From NCBI RefSeq assembly GCF_001422205.1, contig NZ_LMMJ01000008.1, forward strand, positions 548,915 through 612,914: DNA of 64,000 nt, read 5' to 3'. The stretch is from Curtobacterium sp. Leaf261. GTDB lineage: Bacteria > Actinomycetota > Actinomycetes > Actinomycetales > Microbacteriaceae. The position numbers and the translations under genes are program-made. Shown here piece after piece: positions 35,563-42,858 of this stretch; positions within the stretch are counted from its first letter, which is position 1, and each line of letters begins with the position of its first letter. The notes below the pieces were generated by a model. The model was not told where the DNA came from. It was given only the letters and a program-made list of their open reading frames with translations, and ran no database searches.

Positions 35563-37893
35563 GTGACTGATTCGTCTGAGCTCGTCAGTACCAGCGAGAG
35601 CACCAGTGGCAGCGAGATAGACCGCGAACGCACGTACGTCGACGGGCTCTTCGCCCGGCTCGACGCGCTGACCGTGGACGCCCGTGAGCGACTCGTCGAC
35701 ACCCGTCGCGTCTCGGTCGGCGGCAACCACCAGAGCCGCAGCGAGCGCGACGCCTACGCACGGCTCTACGAGGACACCATCGCCACGCTCGAGCGTGTCG
35801 GCGACCGACTCGTCTTCGGTCGGCTGGACGTCGCCGATCCGGACGACCCCGACGACGCGTTCCGGTACATCGGTCGCGTGGGTCTCCGCGACGCCGACCA
35901 CCGGCCGCTCCTGCTGGACTGGCGGGTCCCGGGGGCGAGCGCCTTCTACCAGGCGACCGCCGCGTACCCGATGGGCATGCGCGCCCGGCGCCACCTGACC
36001 CTGTCCGGACGAGAGGTCGTCGGGGTGGAGGACGAGGTCTTCGATGCCTCGCTGTACGACAGCGACCGCACGCACCTGCAGGGTGAGGGCGCGCTCCTCG
36101 CCGCCGTCTCCGCGGACCGCACCGGACGGATGACCGACATCGTCGCGACGATCCAGGGCGAGCAGGACCGCATCATCCGGTCGCCGCTCGAGGGCGTCCT
36201 CATCGTGCAGGGCGGCCCGGGGACCGGCAAGACCGCCGTGGCGCTGCACCGGGCCGCGTACCTGCTCTACTCCTACCGCGAGCGGCTCAGGGGCTCCGGT
36301 GTGCTCGTGGTCGGGCCGTCGTCGGCGTTCCTCACCTACATCGAGCAGGTCCTGCCGTCGCTCGGGGAGACCGGTGTCGTGATGGCGTCGCTCGGGTCGC
36401 TCTACCCGGGGCTCGACGCCACCCGGCACGACACCGCACGGGTCGCGGCGCTCAAGGGCTCCGCCGAGATCGCCGAGTTGCTGCGCCGTGCGGTCCGCTC
36501 CCGACAGATCCCGCCGACCGGACCGACGACCCTCGACATCGAGGGCGAGCGGCTCGTCGTGCCGCCCTCCCTCGTGGCCGACGCCATGCGCCGCGCGCAG
36601 GAGCGGGGCAAGGCGCACAACGCAGCGCGGGTCACGTTCAACAAGATCGCGCTCGACGCCCTGACTCGTGCACTCGCCGACGTCATCCGCGAGCGTGGCA
36701 ACGCCATCGACGAGTCCGACGAGCGGGTCCTCCGCGAGGACATCCGGTCGTCGCACGACGTCCGGGTCCTGCTGAACGGGGCGTGGATGCCGCTCACCGC
36801 CGAGAAGCTCGTCGAGGACCTCTACGCCAGGCCGAACTGGCTCGCCTCCCTGACCGAGCACTGGACTCCTGAGCGCCGGGCGCTGCTCGGACGCGAGCGC
36901 GGTGCGGGGTTCACCGTCGAGGACGTCCCGCTCCTCGACGAGGCCGCTGAGCTCCTCGGCCCGTACGACCCGTCCGGCGGCGCGGCGAAGCGGCAGGCGA
37001 AGGCGGGCCGGAAGCGCGACGTCGAGAACGCCAGGATCGCGATCGAGAACATGGGCGTCGAGGGGATCGTGTCCGCGGAGCAGGTCGCCGGGGCCTTCGC
37101 CGAGGGCGGGGACGACCGGAGCACCGCCGAGCGCGCTGCGGACGACCGCGAGTGGACCTACGGGCACATCGTCGTCGACGAGGCGCAGGAGCTCTCGCCG
37201 ATGCAGTGGCGAGTCCTGGCGCGTCGGAACCCGCTGCGGTCGTTCACGATCGTCGGCGACATGGCCCAGGCGTCCTCACCGGCGGCGGCACGGACGTGGG
37301 ACGACGTCGTCGGTGCGCTCGCCCGGCGACGTCGTGGTCGGGCGCCGCTGGTGCCGATCGAGCACCGCGTGGAGTACCTCACGGTGAACTACCGCACGCC
37401 GCGGGAGATCGTCGAAGAGGCCGGGCGGTTCGCCGAGGCCGCCGGGCTCGCGGTCACCGAAACCCGCGCGGTCCGCGACGGCGACCCGGTCGAGCACGTC
37501 GCGGTCACCCGCCGGGACCTCCTCACACGGATCGTCGAGCAGGTCGCCGAGGAGCGCACCGCGATCGGCACCGGCACGATCGGCGTCATCGTGCCGGATG
37601 CGGACGTCGCCGCCGTCCGCGCAGCGCTCGCGGCGGACACCGGTGACGTCCGCACGCTCGGGTCACCTCGCGCCGGGTCCGTCACGGTGCTCACGGGCGC
37701 CGAGGCGAAGGGACTCGAGTTCGACGGTGTGCTGCTCGTCGACCCGGACGGCGTCGGGGCGGACGCCGCGCGCGCCGCTGCGGCGGTCTACGTCGCGATG
37801 ACGCGCCCGACGCGTCGGCTCGTCGTGCTCGACGTGGCCGAGCGGGTCGCGGACCCGACCGGTCAGCGGACTGGAGGGACGGTGCGGGCCTGA
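35563..37893 (+). CDS. helD: HelD-family UvrD/Rep-like ATPase (RNA polymerase recycling)
   Basis: A 776-residue superfamily 1 ATPase. Motifs include Q-motif region EGVLIVQGGPGTGKTAVALHRAA (Walker A 217-224), DEAQELSPMQW (from residue 539), VGDMAQASSPAA, VNYRTPREI and LTGAEAKGLEFDGV near the end. An N-terminal helical arm (ERTYVDGLFARLDAL) and the long insertion between motifs match HelD, which pushes into RNA polymerase and releases it from nucleic acid. Actinobacterial HelR members also displace rifampicin. GTG 35563 has GGAGGG 6 bases upstream. The last codons and stop lie inside a palindrome of the CTGGAGG family, so the tail GQRTGGTVRA is repeat-derived. Confidence 0.87.
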   Translation: MTDSSELVSTSESTSGSEIDRERTYVDGLFARLDALTVDARERLVDTRRVSVGGNHQSRSERDAYARLYEDTIATLERVGDRLVFGRLDVADPDDPDDAFRYIGRVGLRDADHRPLLLDWRVPGASAFYQATAAYPMGMRARRHLTLSGREVVGVEDEVFDASLYDSDRTHLQGEGALLAAVSADRTGRMTDIVATIQGEQDRIIRSPLEGVLIVQGGPGTGKTAVALHRAAYLLYSYRERLRGSGVLVVGPSSAFLTYIEQVLPSLGETGVVMASLGSLYPGLDATRHDTARVAALKGSAEIAELLRRAVRSRQIPPTGPTTLDIEGERLVVPPSLVADAMRRAQERGKAHNAARVTFNKIALDALTRALADVIRERGNAIDESDERVLREDIRSSHDVRVLLNGAWMPLTAEKLVEDLYARPNWLASLTEHWTPERRALLGRERGAGFTVEDVPLLDEAAELLGPYDPSGGAAKRQAKAGRKRDVENARIAIENMGVEGIVSAEQVAGAFAEGGDDRSTAERAADDREWTYGHIVVDEAQELSPMQWRVLARRNPLRSFTIVGDMAQASSPAAARTWDDVVGALARRRRGRAPLVPIEHRVEYLTVNYRTPREIVEEAGRFAEAAGLAVTETRAVRDGDPVEHVAVTRRDLLTRIVEQVAEERTAIGTGTIGVIVPDADVAAVRAALAADTGDVRTLGSPRAGSVTVLTGAEAKGLEFDGVLLVDPDGVGADAARAAAAVYVAMTRPTRRLVVLDVAERVADPTGQRTGGTVRA

Positions 37894-37910
37894 CCCGTCC
37901 CTCCAGTCCG
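37867..37910. terminator. CTGGAGG-family palindrome overlapping the helD stop
   Basis: Arms CGGACTGGAGGGACGG (37867-37882) and its exact complement (37895-37910) flank a 12-base loop that contains the helD TGA. It should form a stable hairpin at the transcript end. It belongs to the repeat family also seen at 49326 and 60681. Confidence 0.85.
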
Positions 37911-37951
37911 TGTCGGCGGGGCCTTGAGCGTCGGCTCCGGGCGATCGATGA

Positions 37952-38224
37952 CTACCCGAGTGCGGCTGGGGCGCAGACCTTGCGCACGAGTCCCGCGAGG
38001 GGCTCAGCGAGCGCGGAACCCGGAACCGTGACGCTCGCCGTGTCCACGGTGATCGTCCACACGAAGTCATCCCGCACCTGCGACTTCGGGTCGGCGACGA
38101 CCGTGTCGCGGAGCTCGCTCACGACGGCGTCCCAGTCCGCGGTGTCGTCGATGTCCGAACTGGTCGTCCGCCATGTGCGGGTCATGCCGGTGACCCCTCC
38201 GGTCCGACGCACGACGATGTCCAT
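37952..38224 (-). CDS. emfourin-type inhibitor of M4 protease
   Basis: A 90-residue cytoplasmic protein starting MDIVVRRTGGVTGMTRTW with a later FVWTITVDTASVTVPGSALAEPLAGLV. The size, the opening and the position 19 bp behind an M4 metallopeptidase gene match emfourin, the small protein inhibitor encoded next to protealysin-like proteases. It should bind the protease tightly in the cell and hold it inactive. Cysteine content is low (one near the C-terminus). Confidence 0.75.
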   Translation of the reverse strand: MDIVVRRTGGVTGMTRTWRTTSSDIDDTADWDAVVSELRDTVVADPKSQVRDDFVWTITVDTASVTVPGSALAEPLAGLVRKVCAPAALG

Positions 38225-38243
38225 GCCCGCACAGTACGCCCGG

Positions 38244-39284
38244 TCAGGACAGGACGCCGACCGTCCGCCAGGCGTCCTCGATCGCGGACTGCGCGGACGA
38301 GCCCTCGCCGAAGCGCGCTCCCGCCGCGGTCACCGTGACGCGGGCGAACCCTGCGAAGTCGATCGACGCCGTCACCTCCGGCGAGGTCAGGGCGTCCCAC
38401 CAGACCGCCCCGGCGCCCTCCCAGGCCTTGCCCCCGATGGCCGTGGCGGCGAGGAAGAAGGCGTGGTTCGGGATCCCGGAGTTCGTGTGCACACCGCCGG
38501 AGTCGTCCTGGGTCTCCACGTAGCCGGCCATGGTGCCCGGCTGCGGGTCCTTGCCGAGGACGTCGTCGTCGTAGGCGGTCCCGGGGGCCTTCATCGAGCG
38601 GAGGGCGACGCCCTGCACCGCGGGGGTGAAGAGTCCCTGGCCGATGAGCCACGAGGCCTCGTCCGCCGTCTGCCCGAGGGTGTACTGCGCCACGAGCGAC
38701 CCGAAGACGTCACTGATCGACTCGTTGAGGGAGCCCGACTGGCCCTGGTAGGTCAGGTTCGCGGTGTACTGCGTCACGCCGTGGGTGAGTTCGTGTCCGA
38801 TGACGTCCGCCGCGATGGTGAAGCGGTTGAACACCTCGCCGTCGCCGTCGCCGAACACCATGCGGGAGCCGTCCCAGTAGGCGTTGTCGTAGCCCTGGCC
38901 GTAGTGCACGCTGGCGTCGAGCGGGAGCCCCGCCCCGTCGATCGACGCCCGACCGAACACGTCGAGGTAGAAGGCGTGCGTGTCGCCGAGCCCCGCGTAG
39001 GCCTCGTCGACCGCGGGGTCGCCGGATGCCGCGGAGCCCTCGGACCGGACGAGCGTCCCCGGGAGGGTCTCGGTGTGCCCCGCGTCCGAGATGCTGCGCT
39101 GCGGCGAACTCGACGCCGCCGGGGTCGCCGCCGCGTGACGGAGACCGCCGACGCGCTTGGCGGCGGTCACCGAGTCCATCGTGGCGAGGGCCGTCCGCGC
39201 CGCGGAGGCGGCGCGTGGGAACCTCGGCTCGCCCGCGTCGGCGATGGCCTGGAGCATGTACGGCGGGATGACGGAGTGCCTCAT
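38244..39284 (-). CDS. M4 (protealysin-like) metallopeptidase
   Basis: A 346-residue thermolysin-family peptidase. Zinc ligands are His164 and His168 in HELTHGV and Glu188 in GSLNESISDVFG, with Glu165 as catalytic base and His266 (GGVHTNSGIPNHAF) as the acid. Spacing between the ligands is the same as in thermolysin. There is no signal peptide; the short N-terminal propeptide begins with the IPPYML motif typical of protealysins, so the enzyme is made in the cytoplasm as a precursor. It forms an operon with the emfourin-like gene. Protealysins in other bacteria cleave actin or other proteins, but the target here is unknown. Confidence 0.92.
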   Translation of the reverse strand: MRHSVIPPYMLQAIADAGEPRFPRAASAARTALATMDSVTAAKRVGGLRHAAATPAASSSPQRSISDAGHTETLPGTLVRSEGSAASGDPAVDEAYAGLGDTHAFYLDVFGRASIDGAGLPLDASVHYGQGYDNAYWDGSRMVFGDGDGEVFNRFTIAADVIGHELTHGVTQYTANLTYQGQSGSLNESISDVFGSLVAQYTLGQTADEASWLIGQGLFTPAVQGVALRSMKAPGTAYDDDVLGKDPQPGTMAGYVETQDDSGGVHTNSGIPNHAFFLAATAIGGKAWEGAGAVWWDALTSPEVTASIDFAGFARVTVTAAGARFGEGSSAQSAIEDAWRTVGVLS

Positions 39285-39343
39285 GGGCCAACTGTGCGCC
39301 GGACCGCTGACAGTGGTGGCGGTCCCCGACGTCTTCGCAGCCA

Positions 39344-39397
39344 GTTCGCGGCGTCAGGACCGTTCGCGGCGTCAGGCCCGTTCGCGGCGTCAGGCCC
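39344..39397. repeat. three 18-bp repeats overlapping the GH6 stop
   Basis: Units GTTCGCGGCGTCAGG plus ACC or CCC occur at 39344, 39362 and 39380 without gaps. The GH6 stop codon (39390-39392) lies in the third unit, so the end of the protein depends on repeat phase. Confidence 0.85.
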
Positions 39398-40514
39398 GCT
39401 TGCGGTTCGCGACGAGGTCGAGCGCGTACGACTCCCACCACTGCCCGGCCGCCGGACCACCGTTGCACGTGCCGTCGCTGAGCCCGGGGGTCTTCACCCA
39501 GAGCAGTGCATCGAGCCGGGTGGTGCCGCCGGTGACCCTCGGCGTCTGCCCGAGGCCGGCGCCCTCGGGGTTGCACCAGGTCCCGCGCCAGCCCTGCCCG
39601 TTCCGCGACACGTCGATCAGGAAGTGCGGATCGCCGCCGATCCGGTCCGCCAGGGCATCAGCGTAGGCCCGCTCCGGATCGACCCCGTAGAAGTTCGACA
39701 CGTTCGTGAAGAACCCCTGCGTCCGGTCGACCCCGGCCTCGCGGAGCCGCTCCGCCATCGTGGCGATCGGCACGCGGTTCTCGTTGCCGCCGTCCAGGTA
39801 CACCGTGAGGCCGTGCCCGCTCAGGGCGTCGACGGCCTTCCGGAGGAGCGGCAGCCGCCCGGTCTCCAGGCGCTTGCAGTTCGAGATCTGCGCGATCGCG
39901 TCGGGCTCGACGAGGACCACCGCGTGTGAGCCGCGCATCGCCGCGGCGACACGACGGACCCACGGCACGTACTCGGCGGTCGAGACACCGCCCTTCGAGT
40001 AGCTCCCGCAGTCCCGGTCCGGCACGTTGTAGAGCACGAACGTCGGGGTCCTGCCCTGCGCTGCGGCGTTCTCGACGACGGCGTGCACGGTCCGGACGCT
40101 CGCGGCGGTCGATCGACTCGTCAGCCACGTCGCGATCGGCTGCGCGGCGATCTGGTCGATCTCGGCTGCGGCCGCGGTGTCCCCACGGTCGCGCGCCGCA
40201 GCGGCCTGGCGGCCCGGCTGGTTCTCCGCCGACGGTTGGGTCGCGAGGCCGCCGGGGAACGCCGCGGCGGCGGACTTCCTGGCGATGATCGAGCGGGACG
40301 GCGACGGCTCGGACACGGGACCTCCGGGTTCGGTGCGGGGGAGCACGACCGTGACCACCACGACGACCATCGCGATGACGACCGCCGCGACCGCGCCGAG
40401 GGCGGTCCACTGCCGCCGTGCCCCACGCCGGTGGACGCTGCCGACCACCGGATCGTCCGGCATCGACTCGTCCGGGCGGGTGTCTCCGCCGGGACGGGCT
40501 GGGCTGTGGGACAT
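39390..40514 (-). CDS. glycoside hydrolase family 6 protein (cellulase-like)
   Basis: A 374-residue protein with a basic cytosolic N-terminus and one membrane helix (ALGAVAAVVIAMVVVVVTVVL), then a Ser/Pro-rich linker and a GH6 catalytic domain. Family signatures are FVLYNVPDRDCGSYSKGG, with the catalytic-acid Asp, HAVVLVEPDAIAQI, and FLIDVSRNGQGWRGTWCNPEGAGLG. GH6 enzymes cut beta-1,4-glucan with inversion. The helix suggests export with or without membrane anchoring. No carbohydrate-binding module is seen. ATG 40514 follows a GGAGGA site by 7 bases. An endoglucanase is more likely than an exo-enzyme because of size, but that is inference. Confidence 0.88.
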   Translation of the reverse strand: MSHSPARPGGDTRPDESMPDDPVVGSVHRRGARRQWTALGAVAAVVIAMVVVVVTVVLPRTEPGGPVSEPSPSRSIIARKSAAAAFPGGLATQPSAENQPGRQAAAARDRGDTAAAAEIDQIAAQPIATWLTSRSTAASVRTVHAVVENAAAQGRTPTFVLYNVPDRDCGSYSKGGVSTAEYVPWVRRVAAAMRGSHAVVLVEPDAIAQISNCKRLETGRLPLLRKAVDALSGHGLTVYLDGGNENRVPIATMAERLREAGVDRTQGFFTNVSNFYGVDPERAYADALADRIGGDPHFLIDVSRNGQGWRGTWCNPEGAGLGQTPRVTGGTTRLDALLWVKTPGLSDGTCNGGPAAGQWWESYALDLVANRKRA

Positions 40515-40716
40515 CGAGCAGTCCTCCGCGGGCTGTCGTGCATCGGTCGGACGACGCCGGACGGGACCCTCGCGGGCTGCGAGCTGTGCCGCCGGAGCCG
40601 GTGGGCGCTGGCGGGAGCCGCGCCGTCGCGGATCCGTGCACCTACTGTCGCACCTCGGTCGTCGGGTGACCAGCCTCCGTGCAGGACCGGCACAGGGGTC
40701 GGCCAGATCGGTACGC

Positions 40717-40722
40717 GACACT
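40717..40722 (+). promoter_or_regulatory. -10 type GACACT, leaderless vanZ-like start
   Basis: GACACT is followed after 6 bases (GGCTCG) by ATG 40729 with no ribosome binding site. The first base departs from the common pattern. Confidence 0.4.
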
Positions 40723-40728
40723 GGCTCG

Positions 40729-41166
40729 ATGTTCCGGAAACTCCTGCTCCTCCTGCTGACGGCGGGATACGCGTGGGTGCTGTGGCGGATGACGCTCACA
40801 CCCCACGTGTTCACGAACTCGGGGCAGCACTTCGTCGCCACGGTGCTGCGGTTCGCCCAGGGGCACGAGAGCACCGCGTGGTTGACCTACGACCGGGCCG
40901 AGTTCCTCGCGAACGTCGCCATGTTCGTCCCGATCGGTGCGATCGGTGCGATGTGGTTGCCGCGTCGGGCGTGGTTCGTCGCCGCGGTCCTCGCTGTCGG
41001 GCTCTCCGTCGGCATCGAGTGGACGCAGCACGTCGCCCTGCCGAGCCGGGTGGCCGACCCGCGCGATGTCCTCTCGAACGGACTCGGTGGGATCCTCGGC
41101 GCGACGTTCATCGGTGTCGTGCGGAACGCGGTGCCGCGCCGTCGACCGGGCCTGCGGACCGCCTGA
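40729..41166 (+). CDS. VanZ-like membrane protein
   Basis: A 145-residue protein with four hydrophobic helices: FRKLLLLLLTAGYAWVLWRMTLTP, FLANVAMFVPIGAIGAM, WFVAAVLAVGLSVGIEWTQHV and NGLGGILGATFIGVV. The segment LANVAMFVPIG, the SVGIEWTQ helix and the DPRDVLSNGLGG loop are the VanZ-domain features. In enterococci VanZ gives teicoplanin resistance, but most VanZ-fold proteins are chromosomal and of unknown role, so no resistance is implied. It is transcribed away from the GH6 gene. Confidence 0.82.
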   Translation: MFRKLLLLLLTAGYAWVLWRMTLTPHVFTNSGQHFVATVLRFAQGHESTAWLTYDRAEFLANVAMFVPIGAIGAMWLPRRAWFVAAVLAVGLSVGIEWTQHVALPSRVADPRDVLSNGLGGILGATFIGVVRNAVPRRRPGLRTA

Positions 41167-41312
41167 GCCGAGCCGCGCCTCCCGGCCGACGCGGGCTCGT
41201 CGCGACACCACCGCGTCCGGGTGCCACCCGTTCTGGTACTGGCCCGGTGCGGGCCACGCCCGCCAAGCTGGGCGCAGGAGCCGTGATCAGTGCGGCCCCC
41301 GCGAGGAGCACC

Positions 41313-42149
41313 GTGACCGCACCATCCGAGGCCACACCGGACCTCGACGACCTGACCCGGCGCGTGCCCGGGCAGGCGCTCATGGCCGAGTGCATCCGGC
41401 ACCAGGCGGCCCGCCACCCCCGCGGACGCATCGCCAGGGTGCTCGGCGTGCACGCCGTCGCACCCGACGCCAGGTCGTGGTACGTCGGGGCGCTCGGCGA
41501 GCGGATCACCGCACGTCTGCTCGACGCGCTCGGTCCGGAGTACGTCGTCCTGCACTCGGTGCCCGTGTCCGAGTCGGGCACGGACATCGACCACCTCGTC
41601 GTCGGTCCGATCGGCGTCGTCGCGATCAACACCAAGCACCTCCGGGACGCCAGGGTGTGGGTCGCCGGCGACACCGTCATGGTCAACGGTCACCGTGAGC
41701 CGTTCGTGCGGGTGGCTCGGAGCGAACGTCGCCGCGTCGTGCGGACGATGGCGCAGCGCACCCTCCCGGTCACCCCGGTGACGAGCATCGTCGCCGTGGT
41801 CGACCCGGCGAGCGTCGCGATCCGGTCGGCGCCCGAGGACGTGCTCGTGCTCGACGCCAGGCGACTCGTCCGGACGCTCCGACGGATGCCCGAGGTCCTC
41901 GGCCACGACGCCGTCTGGGCGCTCGCCGGTGCACTCTCCTCCGGGTCGACGTGGATCGACCACGCCGCACCGGAGGACGAGGGCGTCGTCCCGCGGTTCG
42001 CCGCGATCGAACGGGAGGCCCGGATCGCCCGGATCGTGCGTCTCGCCTGGGCGGGTGGTGGCTGCGCTGCACTCGCCGGTGGTGCCGTGCTGGCGGTGGC
42101 CGCGATCCCGGGCCTCATGGCGATGGTGACCGCGGTCACCGGGTCGTGA
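41313..42149 (+). CDS. NERD domain protein with C-terminal membrane helix
   Basis: A 278-residue protein with an N-terminal NERD (nuclease-related) domain. The domain's catalytic-type residues are visible in WYVGALGERITARLL (Glu), SGTDIDHLVVGPIGVVAINTKH (Asp and Lys). A final hydrophobic helix (CAALAGGAVLAVAAIPGLMAMV) would anchor it in the membrane with the NERD domain in the cytoplasm. Function in this family is not established; DNA processing has been proposed. GTG 41313 has GAGGAG 4 bases upstream; GTG 41283 in frame is an alternative. Confidence 0.78.
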   Translation: MTAPSEATPDLDDLTRRVPGQALMAECIRHQAARHPRGRIARVLGVHAVAPDARSWYVGALGERITARLLDALGPEYVVLHSVPVSESGTDIDHLVVGPIGVVAINTKHLRDARVWVAGDTVMVNGHREPFVRVARSERRRVVRTMAQRTLPVTPVTSIVAVVDPASVAIRSAPEDVLVLDARRLVRTLRRMPEVLGHDAVWALAGALSSGSTWIDHAAPEDEGVVPRFAAIEREARIARIVRLAWAGGGCAALAGGAVLAVAAIPGLMAMVTAVTGS

Positions 42150-42178
42150 ACCCCGGCTCGGATTCGCCGTCGCTCTGC

Positions 42179-42184
42179 TAAGCT
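42179..42184 (+). promoter_or_regulatory. -10 TAAGCT of rpsO
   Basis: TAAGCT lies 88 bases before the rpsO ATG, giving a leader of about 80 bases that ends in a clear AGAGGGG ribosome binding site. Ribosomal protein S15 often binds its own leader, which this length would allow. Confidence 0.55.
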
Positions 42185-42272
42185 CGTCAGGTTGCCGTCC
42201 AACGGCCGCGGATCAAGAGCGCCCACACATTCGGTGTGCGGCACCGCGCAACAAGCAGAGAGGGGATCACCT

Positions 42273-42542
42273 ATGGCACTCGAACCGACCGTCAAGAAGG
42301 CGATCATCGAAGAGTACGCGACCCACCCGGGCGACACGGGATCCCCCGAGGTCCAGGTGGCGGTCATGACCCAGCGCATCCGGGACCTCACCGAGCACCT
42401 CAAGGAGCACAAGCACGACCACCACTCGCGTCGTGGTCTGCTGCTCCTCGTCGGTCAGCGTCGTCGCATGCTCGGATACCTCTCCGACGTCGACATCAAC
42501 CGCTACCGTGCGCTTATCGAGCGTCTCGGCCTGCGCCGCTAG
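42273..42542 (+). CDS. rpsO: 30S ribosomal protein S15
   Basis: The 89-residue product matches S15 over its full length, including the [14 protein letters not shown] and [25 protein letters not shown] segments that bind 16S rRNA and S6/S18 partners in the platform of the small subunit. A GAGAGGGGATCACCT ribosome binding site precedes ATG 42273. The gene has its own promoter and a strong terminator, so it is transcribed separately from pnp, from which it is 3.8 kb away. Confidence 0.97.
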   Translation: MALEPTVKKAIIEEYATHPGDTGSPEVQVAVMTQRIRDLTEHLKEHKHDHHSRRGLLLLVGQRRRMLGYLSDVDINRYRALIERLGLRR

Positions 42543-42619
42543 TCATCGACTCGCGTCGGGCGCACAGCACCCGGTGATCAGAAGAGCCCTCGCCCCGCGA
42601 GGGATCCTGTCTTGACACG

Positions 42620-42653
42620 AACGCCCCGCTTCTCTCCGGAGAGGCGGGGCGTT
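42620..42653 (+). terminator. rpsO terminator hairpin
   Basis: A 15-bp stem (AACGCCCCGC then TTCTC, paired with GAGAG then GCGGGGCGTT) closes a TCCG tetraloop 78 bases after the rpsO stop. There is only a short T-containing tail, as is common in high-GC genomes. Confidence 0.85.
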
Positions 42654-42685
42654 CTGCATGTCCGGGCGAGCCCAGGCCGAGCGCT

Positions 42686-42745
42686 GACGAGAAGTGCCCA
42701 ACTGTCGGGTGCGCCGGCCGACCCGACAGTTCGACACTTCTCGTC
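42686..42745. repeat. 60-bp near-perfect palindrome
   Basis: GACGAGAAGTG (42686-42696) pairs with CACTTCTCGTC (42735-42745), and ACTGTCGGGT (42701-42710) with ACCCGACAGT (42721-42730). Only the 4-base steps CCCA and TCGA are unpaired, and the loop is GCGCCGGCCG. Its arms do not resemble the CTGGAGG family. Confidence 0.9.
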
Positions 42746-42810
42746 GAGCGGTCACCGTCGTCGTCTGGCTCCGGGACGTCCTCGACGGGAATACACGACC
42801 GGCGCACGGG

Positions 42811-42832
42811 TTGCAGTACGATGTACATGCAA
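42811..42832 (+). promoter_or_regulatory. operator-like site over a TACGAT -10
   Basis: Arms TTGCA and TGCAA flank 12 bases that contain the -10 candidate TACGAT (42817-42822) and TGTACA. A repressor of MarR type could bind here and block transcription of the LLM oxidoreductase operon. The symmetry beyond the 5-base arms is poor. Confidence 0.4.
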
Positions 42833-42858
42833 ACGCATTGAACAGCGAGGAGCACATC

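Larger units (their letters stand above)
42543..42858. other. 316-bp gap: terminator, palindrome and operator-like site
   Basis: No gene is visible here. In order it holds the rpsO terminator (42620-42653), a 60-bp palindrome (42686-42745) and a promoter/operator candidate (42811-42832) for the LLM oxidoreductase. The bases between 42543 and 42619 hold nothing I recognise. Confidence 0.6.

Noticed and set aside
40729-41166. VanZ-like gene as a glycopeptide resistance determinant
   Set aside because: No vanHAX-type genes are nearby and most VanZ-fold proteins are unrelated to resistance.
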